This document shows positions 56,301 to 64,000 of a stretch of 64,000 nt of DNA, in pieces. Positions within the stretch are counted from its first letter, which is position 1, and each line of letters opens with the position of its first letter. The notes under the pieces were generated by a model that was not told the origin of the DNA, ran no database searches, and was given only the letters and a program-made list of their open reading frames with translations. The DNA comes from Leptidea sinapis (Eukaryota > Arthropoda > Insecta > Lepidoptera > Pieridae). The position numbers and the translations under genes are program-made. The stretch is taken from the NCBI RefSeq assembly GCF_905404315.1, contig NC_066291.1, forward strand, positions 11,371,501-11,435,500, given 5' to 3'.

Positions 56301-59300
56301 ATATTACACCTATATGTAATTAACAAACACGGGACATTTTCCCGTCTTAGATGCTTAAACATTTTATCCTAAAATAAGTATTTAGCTTCAGTTACTTGCG
56401 GTAGATTTTCTTTTTACTATAACTTTTGTTGACTGTGATAGCTGTTCGTAAAATTGTGGTTGAAACTGCGCGATTCGCACTTAAAATAATGTTATAAGTT
56501 CCTGCGTCTCGTAAATAAAAAATGTGTTTAAAATAAAGCCAGCAAGATATTACTCATAAAGTATGCCAAGAGTCTATACTCTAAAATTTTGATTGATAAT
56601 TTTGCCATAGGGATGGGGTAGTGCGATTATCGACTATCGTTAATGAGTCCATTCGATTATTATTCTCGGATTTAGAATTTAAACGAATTTTTTAATTTGT
56701 TGAATTAATAATAAATGATTCTTTCGACAAATAAACCCCCCCAGAGTAACGGGTACTCCTCGAAACCGAGAGTCTTTACATCACTTTTCTGACGGACTTA
56801 GAATAGGTGCCAGTCGAAATCTAAAAATATAATCACGAAAGCTAACTATAAGTTATTTATTATTAAATCAATAGTGCACCTTCATAAAGTCCATTCTTGT
56901 CATCATCATCACTAGTACTGGAACTGTCCGTTACGTTTATTATTAATTCTTGTTCATGGACATCTCGTTCCCAGTCTTGTTGTGCGTATTTATGTATATT
57001 TTTGTGTGTTTAAAATTTTCCTTAGTCCGCAGTAACGTTATCACAGTCATTTTCTTAGCAATTAATGGCGGAGGTGTGAATAGATATTTATGTGATTTTT
57101 ATATATTCGATTTATCTCAAAACCGATTCTCGTTCTGTGGTTATTTGTGGCACATCACTAAGTGGGCGGTACCCATCAATGACGTATAACATTTGAATGA
57201 CAGTTGAACTAAACTCAGTTAAACCTCATAAGCGCGAGTTGTTAAAGTTATCTTAAAACTAGTTTTGAGGGACTAGTAACATTAATATTCTTATCAATAT
57301 ATTTATTTTTAATTAAATTTATAATAAGCTTCATAACAAAGCAGTGATAAAGTTGGGGGTTCCTTCTATGCAAGAAGAAGGTGATAAATGAAATATAATT
57401 AATAATCTTCTTATAAATTCGCTATTGGTTCCAGATTATACAGCAACGATCTAGATGCCACACCAGAATTTCCGGCGATCTATCGCCAGGAACCTAACAA
57501 GATGTCTGACGAGGATTTATTGAAGATATTATCGGATTATAGGAAGCCGGAAAAGTTGGCCAAACTATCTGTGATCCCAGGGTGGCTCTCTGTTAATATA
57601 CAATCAGCTACGGAACCTATACCAAGTACGTATGAATAGTGGATATTTTCATGTTTGTAATGGTTAAAATATGATGGCTCAATGATCAATGGGAAATATA
57701 TGGAGGAGCTGGCTCTTCATCAGTGATGAGATTAGATATGAATTAATCAATATCGTTTACTAAATATATCTGTTAAATCTCCAGGTATATTTTAAAATTC
57801 TTAATAACCTGTGTTTAACACACAGTATTGTTAATAAAACACAGGAATTGCAGAATAAATAATTTATTGTTTAGTAAATAAAAATCCCAGAAAATGTAAA
57901 AAAACAAACCTGTTACGAAATACAAATAAATAGTAAATTTGACTTTTTTAATGAAACCACAGATCGGGAACTAAGCGACCGATCTTAAGCTATTTAATTA
58001 ATAAATTTATTGTAAAAAAAAATATTAAAAAAGGAAGCCTTGGGGGACTTTTGCGCTGTTCTTTTCAAATGGGGTTATAGTTTTGAAGTTAAATACTCAA
58101 TAAGTTTTTGAATTTGAATCTTCGATATTTTATGTTCCTTTGAACATATTTACTTCTACGATTCAGTCTCATTATAAATCAGTAAATATAAAAAAGGATT
58201 ACATTTTCATTTAAAGTAAACTAAAAAAATATATTTTAGATTGTATGACAAGTTCATATGCGGCGTTGAAACCATTCCCGTTACCTCCTACAATGCCTCT
58301 CACCTTAGAGCTGGCCACATTTAACTTAGAACCGGAGCAGCCGTATGCTGCCTACGTACATCACTTGTATGTCAGGCCGCTCACCGTCAACCTGGAGTCA
58401 CAGAAAGTGTTTGTACGTGCCAGGAATATTGCCTGTACCATTGAACTAAAGGATAGTGACACGGGAGATGTGAAACCTTTACAAGTTAGTATACTATAGC
58501 CTATTTTAGATATATGACAGCCCATTTTTTTTAATAGAAAAGAGAAAAATATTGAGTAATAGAGAATATGCATATGTTATTTATACTTTCATTGCATCAC
58601 TATAATAATACCGGAAGAAAAAAGGCCTCCCTAAAAGATCTCCACCAACGATTGGTCCTGTGCTACCCTCATCCAACTTATTCCGGCGATCTTGACCAGA
58701 TCATTGGTACATCATACAACATTGCGTCTTCCGGTACGTGGTTCGCCATTCCAGGATTACTGCCCTAACGGCCACCAGTCCGTCTAACAATGTGGTAGAA
58801 TATCATAGATGCGTCATGTAATCACGATTAAGGATTCTGTTTGCCTCAATCCTGACATCAGATCCTTCGTGCATGCACTCCTATTTGTGATATTCTTGAC
58901 CTAGCTTTCTTTTTAATACCTTTCCCAACATTTTGGTTCACATTAGCTCTGCAATGCCATAACAGTAAACCTAAAATGGTTTTCAATACCTACACGGGGA
59001 GTGCGACAGCCCTGCCGTGAGGTAGCGGTTTGCAAATGTGGCCGCAGCGTTAGAAGTTAAATCTATTTTGAATACAAAACTATGAAGTCTTATTACTTAT
59101 TGACTATATCACTTATAAGTAATTAATATAGATATCTTTTCACGCAATTCTACACGGAGATTAGGTTCCTAACTTCAAAAATTTACTCATTTTTTTTCAA
59201 ACATACGCAACTGTTGCAGAGACATCGCCATTTTAGAGCCCTTGGTTGTTCGACTATATCCTCAAAGTCGATAACTGCGAGCAACTGCTGCTGAATGTAT

Positions 59301-62300
59301 TAACATTTTTATATGTGTCCATTTGATTAGCTATCTTAACTATAAACAATAACTGACCAGTTAGTTCTAAATATAACTAAATAAGATTTTCATTAATGGT
59401 TAAACGCCTATATGGTTATGTATATCTTTATGGTGTATAGGATTAGCTAAAAAGTTTGGGTGCACATAATTTATGCTATTCAATTCTTTCTTTTCAATTA
59501 AAATATGTTTGAAATTGTAGATGATACATGGAAGAATAGGAATGACGGATCAGTACAGGTGCGCGGTGCTCCACCATAACGCCAGCCCGAGCTGGTGTGA
59601 CGAGGCCAAGATCCGACTACCCACAACTATCACCGCGCAACACCATCTTCTGTTCACATTCCATCATATATCATGCGATCTCGCCAAGAAGAACGACGCT
59701 AATATTGAAACTTGCATTGGGTGAGTATAATATTATTATGTTAGTAATATGGAGGAATAATTATTAAAAAACCGAGAAAATCGGTTACGCATAATCTATA
59801 AGAAATGACATAGAGAGATGAAACTCTTATATGGAGAATGAAAGAAAACTATGTAAATCGCATCTTCCCCGAGATATGGCTGGAAGTATTAGTCGCCTGT
59901 AAAAATCTCCACCGGTAAATTTCATCAATATTGTTAGGGTAATTTAAATCGACTCCAAATCGGCAAATTACGAACAGTGAAATTTTTTGATTCTATAATC
60001 AACTAATTTGTTGTATTGTTAATTGTGGATTACCCGCATGACAATATTCTTTACTATATCTGTTAATTAGTGTTTATTGCGTTCAAAGTATTCTTTTTAG
60101 TCACCTAGTTCATATTTAGTTACAAAAATGACATGAATGAACAATTTCTTATTTTTAAAGTTCTTCACTTCTGGGATTAATTGTATAAATTATATTTATA
60201 ACCTAAATTTATGAACGACGCAGGACCCGCACCCGCGACCTCTCAGGTTCCGTCCGAGCGCTCTTACCAACTGAGCCAACCGTTCGAGTTACGCATGATT
60301 CGTATATCTGAAGTATGTCTTGTTCAACTCTCAAGCTGTGGCTACATTTACAGTATCTACTGTACAGTCGATAACCTGCTCAACCCCAATAATTGCATAT
60401 TAGGAAATTGACTTGAGATGTCACTTTCATAAGGAATTAATTATACGATTATTAAATTTTAATTTTTTTTTTGCAGATATGCCTGGGTACCGCTGTTAAG
60501 GAATGAGAAATTCGTTGAAGAGTATGTGAGTTTGCCTATTGCGACTCACCTGCCCTCTGGATATTTGTCCATCCAGCCACTAGGTCTTGGCAAAGGGGTA
60601 CGTGTCTCCATAGAGTTTATTGATTACATTTTTTAACTATATAATTTCTATTGTACGTAGACAGATAGGTACAAACATGCATTTAGGATTCAAAATGAAT
60701 GTTACGACTTATCTTATTTATTAATTGTACAACCCGAATAATATTTGAAAAAGATTAATAACAATTTAAATAATATCAGTAAACTATATTGCTATCGTTC
60801 CTTGTTTCGTAATAATTTACGTAACGAATTTTCTATATTCTTGAATAATTCGTTCGTTTACACCTATAATATAGTCACTAAGAAAAATAATCTAAGATTA
60901 TAGTGTGTTATTAAAATCTTACTATCAGGTGCACGTCCTGGTCATATCATCACTTCTTATATATATATATACTAGCTGACCCGACAGACGTTGTTCTGTA
61001 GATAATAAAAAAATACTGTTTTATATGAATTTAACAATAATATTTCAAAACATCAAGAATTATTTCGTAAAAAATTTTCTTTGTTGCTTTATTGAAATTG
61101 TTTCACAGCAGAATCAAACCGTTCGTCACTAAATTCTCTCATAGAAAATTTGTCCATTTAAAACAAATATTGGAAATAAAAATTATTATGGGTCCCACAT
61201 CAAAATAAAAACTATCCTATCTCTCAAGTTGGACTAAACTGCACTCCATGAAGTAATCCCCATTAAAATCCGTTCATTAGTTTAGGAGTCCATCGCCGTC
61301 AAACAACTTGTCACGTAATTTATATATATTAAGAAATATTACAGAAAGCTATTGTCAAACAGATAGCGAACCGAAAACGTGGCGAAGCGTTTTCATTTTG
61401 TTATGTATATTTTCGTTTGAATCTAGTCATATAGAAGAGTCAGAGTAAACCGAATACGCGGCGAACTGTAAGGCGTGTCACTCCAGGACAAACCAACGAC
61501 GAGCGTGAGATAGTGGTATCAGCTGGCTTTGTTTGACCGACGTAAAACAGAGAGTGAAGCGCGACTGTTGTGTTTAATTACAAAACTTTGACACGAGTGG
61601 CGTCCCGCAACGCTTGGCTTCCGGTTTGCTGTGTCTACTCCTTCGGTGCGCATTCTCCATGCTTTAAGGCGAAGGGTAAACAGAAAACGCAACGCAATCA
61701 AGGTGTTTTTAGACAAGATTTGTGGTGAAAATTAAGCATTTGGAGCTATGAACACTACTTTGTCCTGTTACACATACCCTTAAGTCTTACTTGTAGGTTG
61801 CTAATGCTTATTGTTGGTTAAAGTTAGCACTCCAGAGGTATTATGAACTATCAGTTTTCTTTGCAGTTAAACAAGTTTTTTCTCGCCATCATGCATTTGT
61901 TTAGTATACTACTATCATAAAAGTTGTTCTTATAGATTTTACTTTTTTATGTAGGTACATTTATTCAGATTAGTAATCAATAATGAGGATTATAAGCAAT
62001 TAAACAGTTTGCGCCTGTTAAAATGTTAAATTTTCGACGCAAGAATTTTGAAAATATTGAGTTTGTTTTATAGGAACCGTGAACTCATATCGCTCAAGGT
62101 CGCCGGCATTTAGTGTCGCCTTAAGTTCGCATTTATGTTTGAGGTTTGCTTTCAGAACGCTGGGCCCGACATAGTTTGGGTAGAAGGAGAGAAGCAGCTG
62201 TTGCGGTGTCACATAGTGCTGGATTCCACCGTGGACACCCGCGACCCTCACCTGCGACACATGTTCAGCTCCATCGAGCGGCTCGTGAGGACTGCCTCGC

Positions 62301-63100
62301 CCCCCACTAGCCCCACACCGCCTCCCTGGAATGACGTCATCAACGCGTTAAAAGCCGCGCAAGGGATACAACCGAGCACGCTCGTTGCGTTCTTACCGAC
62401 TATACTCAATCAGCTGTTTGATTTAATGGTATGAATTAAATAACTTTCAAAGTTAATTTATTCATTAGGGCGATTAAAAAATTACACTTCTTTGTTGTAA
62501 ACTTAAGTAAATAGTTATATATTATAATAATAATAATAGGTTAAATAATTACTATTACATGTTACCAATGCATATTTAAAATATATTTTAAGACAGTATT
62601 GACAAATATAAAATAATATTAAATTAATAAAAAATTATTTATAGTAGAGAGAAAAAAATTGTTAAGTATATAAAATTTGAAATTTTTTATTTCATTTTAT
62701 ATTGAGCAAAAAAATGTGTATGTTATTATTAATGATAGGTTTAGGTAAGTAAAGTATACAACATCGAATGTGCGTCTTTTTCGCAAGAAATGGACCCTGG
62801 GTTTAAATCCTTTCGAGGTTGTAGTTTTAGTCGGCCACTCTGGACCAGTCAGAGTTAGTTTAACGTCACACACAACCTTAAATTTCGCGGGTGCAGAAAC
62901 TCTACTCGACATGTTTATTATATTCTGTATAAAATATCACTTTTTTAACTCCAGCCATATTAATACTAAATAATTTATTCCAGACAGTTGAGAAAGGGTA
63001 CACGAATGAGATGGGATATCAGATCGTGAAGCTGATTGTACATTTTGTACACCTGATACACGAATTTGGAAGAAAAGATTTGCTCGACAGCTATGTGAAG
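44294..63100 (+). CDS. Zir: DOCK-D/zizimin family guanine-nucleotide exchange factor, N-terminal 896 residues (14 exons, continues beyond window)
   Basis: Exons at 44294, 44890, 47521, 49268, 49936, 50706, 51428, 54855, 57435, 58240, 59521, 60477, 62156 and 62984 join in phase to 896 codons. Order: N-terminal DOCK-D conserved region (NDPLRDILLYP near residue 45; NLVHYKYSNYSG), a PH domain (about 147-255, with the hallmark Trp245), a conserved linker (LEQSMNPMLMRYSRETD), a beta-rich region with VEPYFTYLAVYDA and YRMPFAWAAKPLF, and DHR-1/C2 (about 605-775, with VRARNIACTIELKDSD and QHHLLFTFHHISCDLA). Family members are about 2,000 residues, so roughly the second half, including the catalytic DHR-2, is missing here. 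Known of the family: DOCK-D proteins activate Cdc42 (and Rac in some cases) at membranes, and DHR-1 and PH bind phosphoinositides or acidic lipids. In Drosophila the single member is Zir. Start chosen at 44294, the first ATG before a frame that splices to the conserved region. No break is seen. Confidence 0.95.
44890..45009 (+). CDS. Zir: Zir exon 2
   Basis: Acceptor TGTTTCAG, donor GTAAGT, 120 nt, phase 0-0. It encodes VLDFERYIQENKTLLLNDPL and RDILLYPSDDVS, the first strongly conserved DOCK9/10/11 block. Confidence 0.93.
45233..46819 (-). mobile_element. Tc1-like DNA transposon with both ends, decayed transposase
   Basis: Ends CAGTGGTG...AGAAACACT (45233) and its reverse complement (to 46819) are flanked by TA, the Tc1 target. 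The minus strand encodes an N-terminal helix-turn-helix (46455-46261: REKKLTYSRIADHFKCSVRK) and the catalytic region: VIFSD (about 46040), GNDPKHTA (about 45755) and PNPIPFENMW (about 45710), so the DDE residues can still be read. Stops and frameshifts interrupt it. It sits in Zir intron 2, opposite to the gene. Confidence 0.9.
46855..47035 (-). mobile_element. LINE 3'-end fragment in Zir intron 2
   Basis: Reverse copy of the 7490-7990 LINE end (GTACGGGTCACCTGGTG, CTTGCAACACCAGAGGAATC, GCCGGCCTTTAAGGAAGGTG), lying just beyond the Tc1-like element. Confidence 0.8.
47521..47693 (+). CDS. Zir: Zir exon 3
   Basis: Acceptor TTGATAG, donor GTATGT, 173 nt, phase 0 to 2. It encodes SVVLPRRWRTVTTAVPDV and SYASSWNLVHYKYSNYSGSY, conserved in DOCK-D proteins. 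Confidence 0.92.
47935..48205 (+). mobile_element. LINE C-terminal fragment in Zir intron 3
   Basis: The decayed frame gives LIPEIKFHHRTLRQYAKFHP, HVDVRNFTTAFFVRSFLPR and a GGCCGGCAATGCATT end, related to the 7490-7990 LINE. Confidence 0.75.
48585..48670. repeat. Partial copy of the foldback element centre
   Basis: TTCGACACGTGTTTCGCCTA and ATGCATCCTCAGGAAA are the reverse complement of the central part of the 6369-6553 element, here without the long arms. Confidence 0.65.
49268..49562 (+). CDS. Zir: Zir exon 4 (first half of PH domain)
   Basis: Acceptor ATTTCAG, donor GTATGT, 295 nt, phase 2 to 0. An acidic linker leads into TKEGYLLKGPEIG, SFKKRYCSMVKEADGTYILE and VYKDEKKTD, the first strands of the PH domain. 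Confidence 0.95.
49936..50107 (+). CDS. Zir: Zir exon 5 (second half of PH domain)
   Basis: Acceptor AATTGTAG, donor GTAGAA, 172 nt, phase 0 to 1. RFCFELRMSGNKGYTFATET is followed by the C-terminal PH helix DDMNEWINAFKAALKK with the invariant Trp. Confidence 0.95.
50706..50913 (+). CDS. Zir: Zir exon 6
   Basis: Acceptor AAATTTTAG, donor GTACGT, 208 nt, phase 1 to 2. It encodes LEQSMNPMLMRYSRETDMSI and NECRSNLFHMP, a conserved DOCK-D linker after the PH domain. Longer open frames in other registers are shadows. Confidence 0.92.
51428..51731 (+). CDS. Zir: Zir exon 7
   Basis: Acceptor ATTTTTAG, donor GTATGT, 304 nt, phase 2 to 0. It encodes CQVEPYFTYLAVYDARNGRK, NFHFDLN and FRSKRQ, aligning to the family segment between PH and DHR-1. 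Confidence 0.95.
51795..52160 (-). mobile_element. tRNA-like repeat element in Zir intron 7
   Basis: Contains AAAATTTTATG, a tRNA-like sequence (minus strand 51830-51901), CCTAGAAGTGAGGGTTATCA and GGTTATCAACTATAAAGTAG. A second, truncated tRNA-like start (CGAACGGTTAGCTAGC) lies at 52134-52150 in the other orientation. Same family as 26270-26550. Confidence 0.7.
51830..51901 (-). ncRNA. tRNA-like cloverleaf, 72 nt
   Basis: Read on the minus strand: acceptor GAACGGT, D stem GCTC/GAGC, anticodon stem CCGGC/GCCGG with loop ACGGAAC, T arm TGGGTTCGAATCCC. Six of seven acceptor pairs hold. Same odd loop as 26450 and 60213. Probably a mobile tRNA-derived sequence rather than a decoding tRNA. Confidence 0.55.
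52290..52650 (-). repeat. LINE 3'-UTR-like repeat in Zir intron 7
   Basis: Reverse of the 37690-37880 repeat (CAGACCTGAGAAGAACGAGC, AACAAACTCAGTGGGCATC). Non-coding. Confidence 0.55.
52660..54854. other. Rest of Zir intron 7, nothing recognised
   Basis: AT-rich. No exon of the gene was missed here, because exon 7 ends and exon 8 begins in phase 0 and the protein aligns across the join. Confidence 0.55.
54855..55072 (+). CDS. Zir: Zir exon 8
   Basis: Acceptor GTTTTCAG, donor GTAAGC, 218 nt, phase 0 to 2. It encodes NNPHSDLFLVVRIDKILQGH and SYRMPFAWAAKPLF, among the best-conserved DOCK-D segments. Confidence 0.97.
55214..55560 (+). mobile_element. LINE 3'-end fragment in Zir intron 8
   Basis: AGTCCCAGCCACAGTTCAGG, GCTGAATATCTAAGTGATCG and the TTGAGAAAATTAATGCC end match 2632-2998 and 9400-9595. 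Confidence 0.75.
55561..57434. other. Rest of Zir intron 8, nothing recognised
   Basis: AT-rich intron. An open frame at 56950-57189 has no motif. No clear repeat boundaries. Confidence 0.5.
57435..57625 (+). CDS. Zir: Zir exon 9
   Basis: Acceptor GTTCCAG, donor GTACGT, 191 nt, phase 2 to 1. It encodes EPNKMSDEDLLKILSDYRKP and LSVIPGWLSVNI, aligning just before DHR-1. Confidence 0.95.
57626..58239. other. Zir intron 9 with a LINE 3'-UTR-like repeat
   Basis: 57955-58115 (CACAGATCGGGAACTAAGCG, AATAAGTTTTTGAATTTGAA) is a diverged copy of the 37690-37880 repeat. Confidence 0.5.
58240..58484 (+). CDS. Zir: Zir exon 10 (DHR-1 begins)
   Basis: Acceptor ATTTTAG, donor GTTAGT, 245 nt, phase 1 to 0. 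It encodes CMTSSYAALKPFPLPP, YVHHLYVRPLTVNLESQ and VRARNIACTIELKDSD, the first strands of the C2-like domain. Confidence 0.95.
58617..58790 (-). mobile_element. LINE C-terminal fragment in Zir intron 10
   Basis: Antisense copy of the endonuclease-reverse transcriptase tail also seen at 8530-8865 (GCGTCTTCCGGTACGTGGT, AACGATTGGTCCTGTGC). Confidence 0.75.
58791..59520. other. Rest of Zir intron 10, nothing recognised
   Basis: No coding or repeat signal beyond the LINE tail. Exon 11 begins at 59521 after TTGTAG. Confidence 0.5.
59521..59720 (+). CDS. Zir: Zir exon 11 (DHR-1)
   Basis: Acceptor AATTGTAG, donor GTGAGT, 200 nt, phase 0 to 2. It encodes CAVLHHNASPSWCDEAKIRL and TAQHHLLFTFHHISCDLA, the core of DHR-1. 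Confidence 0.96.
60150..60440 (-). mobile_element. tRNA-like repeat element in Zir intron 11
   Basis: CTTCACTTCTGGGATTAATT opens the element. It contains a tRNA-like sequence (60213-60285, minus) and the reverse of the GTTGAACAGGTTATCAAC block, and ends near GGAATTAATTATAC. Same family as 26270, 41781 and 51795. Confidence 0.7.
60213..60285 (-). ncRNA. tRNA-like cloverleaf, 73 nt
   Basis: On the minus strand: acceptor GAACGGT/GTCGTTC-like, D stem GCTC/GAGC, anticodon stem CTCGG/CTGAG with loop ACGGAAC, T stem GCGGG/CCTGC. The anticodon stem sequence differs from the copies at 26450 and 51830 yet still pairs fully (one G-T). The T loop lost its TTC (TGCGGGT). Confidence 0.55.
60477..60597 (+). 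CDS. Zir: Zir exon 12 (DHR-1)
   Basis: Acceptor TTTTGCAG, donor GTACGT, 121 nt, phase 2 to 0. It encodes YAWVPLLRNEKFVEEYVSLP and HLPSGYLSIQPL, matching the family FAWVPLL...LPPGYL block. Confidence 0.96.
60960..61330 (+). repeat. ACTAGCTGACCCGACAGACG repeat in Zir intron 12
   Basis: Starts with an (AT) run and ACTAGCTGACCCGACAGACG TTGTTCTG at 60971, followed by GTTTCACAGCAGAATCAAAC and TTAGGAGTCCATCGCCGTCA. Relative of 1722-2082 in the opposite orientation. Confidence 0.65.
61340..61740. other. GC-richer stretch in Zir intron 12, nature unknown
   Basis: Contains AACCGAAAACGTGGCGAAGC and related AACCGAATACGCGGCGAACT, an imperfect direct repeat about 80 bp apart. No frame or splice site supports an exon. 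Confidence 0.35.
62156..62428 (+). CDS. Zir: Zir exon 13 (end of DHR-1 and start of helical region)
   Basis: Acceptor GCTTTCAG, donor GTATGA, 273 nt, phase 0-0. It encodes DIVWVEGEKQLLRCHIVLDS, TRDPHLRHMF and LVAFLPTILNQLFDLM. The codon choice is notably GC-rich compared with the flanking introns, as expected of coding sequence. Confidence 0.95.
62984..63100 (+). CDS. Zir: Zir exon 14
   Basis: Acceptor TATTCCAG, donor GTATAT, 117 nt, phase 0-0. It encodes YQIVKLIVHFVHLIHEFGRK, the helical region after DHR-1. The next exon lies beyond 64000. Confidence 0.93.
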
Positions 63101-64000
63101 GTATATTAAAATAATATTTATAAAAATCCTACTAATATTATAAACGCGAGAGTTTGGATGTTTTGATGTATGTTTGTTACGCTTTTACGCAAAAACCAAT
63201 AAATGGATATTTATGTAACTTTACAATAATATAGATATACACATCAGAATAACACATTGGCATATAATTGTCTGAATTATCCAAAATTAAATCTGCCATC
63301 TGCGAGCTGTTCTGGCGTGCGCCGCAGTAACCGTGGGAGTTATGTTTATCTTTGTGGTATAGATGTATCTATGTGTCCGGGCTGAGACCCGGCGTAGATC
63401 GCTTCTATGCAGCTTACAATAAACCAGTGTGTTACCGACTTGCTAGTTTCACTGACGTATGTTCGTGGGCCCTCCCGTTACTTGATAAATACTCAACAAT
63501 ACTTAATAGTCCTATAAAAAAGGCCGCGACAGCATAATATAATATCTATCTTTAATTTGTAAGCAAAAAATAATTATTGCCAAAACAGTGAACTATGATA
63601 GTTATTTAATTATTATTAAAATATTATTATTTAGGCAACTGTTATGTAATAAGGGGTATTAAAACATGAATGTGGGATTAAATAATAGTATCACAAGAGT
63701 GTTTTAATACCTAATTATCAACAGTTGAATACAAGACGTTATCTACACCCATGATATGAATCCTCTATAAATAATTCTAAAACAGTTAGCTTACTGCTCA
63801 CATTAAAAAAGCCAGTCCTAGTTACCATAATATTATGCAAAAGAGTGTTATTATGAAAACGGATGATATAATATTGTACTGAATTTCATTACAACACTGG
63901 TTTGGATAATGTAATGGTTATTCGAACATTGGGTGTTTTAATGTTGGCAATAAGCTAACTGTTTCAGAATCTTCAATAGAGGATTTAAAGCATGGGTGTA
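63101..64000. other. Zir intron 14 (part) with a dispersed repeat
   Basis: 63121-63250 (TCCTACTAATATTATAAACG, TGTTTGTTACGCTTTTACGC) is a repeat head very common in Lepidoptera. 63270-63540 is GC-richer with an open frame but does not fit the expected next DOCK segment. No further exon seen. Confidence 0.55.

Noticed and set aside
63352..63537. Open frame in a GC-richer patch as a Zir exon
   Set aside because: It does not resemble the DOCK-D segment expected after exon 14 and lacks suitable splice sites.
63966..64000. Possible next Zir exon after TTTCAG
   Set aside because: In the required phase 0 it reads NLQ then a stop, so it cannot be coding.

Overview
This is nuclear DNA from an insect, almost certainly a moth or butterfly. 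The sequence is AT-rich, genes are split into small GT-AG exons, and the space between is filled with repeats of lepidopteran type: copies ending in an ACTAGCTGACCCGACAGACG-like motif, an element with a (GATTT)n tail, Jockey/R1/CR1-like non-LTR fragments and decayed mariner/Tc1 elements. I found no bacterial, viral or organellar genes and no CRISPR array.

Two protein-coding genes can be supported, both on the + strand. Gene 1 (exons between 18057 and 35072) is a receptor tyrosine kinase: a short extracellular part carrying one or two copies of a six-cysteine EGF-like exon, one membrane helix, and a complete kinase domain closest in motifs to the Trk/MuSK/Ror group. All eight proposed exons join in phase to 591 codons plus a stop. 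The signal-peptide exon was not found. Gene 2 (exons between 44294 and 63100, continuing past the window) is the N-terminal half of a DOCK-D (zizimin) Rho-family exchange factor, orthologous in type to Drosophila Zir and vertebrate DOCK9/10/11. Fourteen exons join in phase to 896 codons and cover the N-terminal conserved region, a PH domain and the DHR-1 (C2) domain; the catalytic DHR-2 lies beyond the window.

Layout: 1-18 kb has no recognised gene and holds a nested non-LTR element (2.3-3.5 kb), a long inverted-repeat element (6.4 kb), several LINE fragments and SINE-like repeats. 18-35 kb is gene 1, with a 5'-truncated R1/Jockey-like insertion with target-site duplication (19.1-20.35 kb), a dead mariner (21.0-21.8 kb) and a 249-bp tandem duplication (21.94-22.44 kb) in its first visible intron. 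35-44 kb is intergenic, with LINE, pogo/jerky-like and tRNA-like element remains. 44-64 kb is gene 2, with a Tc1-like element with recognisable ends in intron 2 and tRNA-like elements in introns 7 and 11.

The most interesting items are the in-frame duplicated EGF exon in gene 1 (possible alternative or mutually exclusive splicing of a receptor ectodomain), a transposable-element tail directly abutting the splice acceptor of the second copy, and four dispersed tRNA-like cloverleaf sequences in mobile-element contexts, three of which keep the same unusual anticodon loop. All gene models are by eye from splice sites, phase and family motifs; no transcript data or database search was available.
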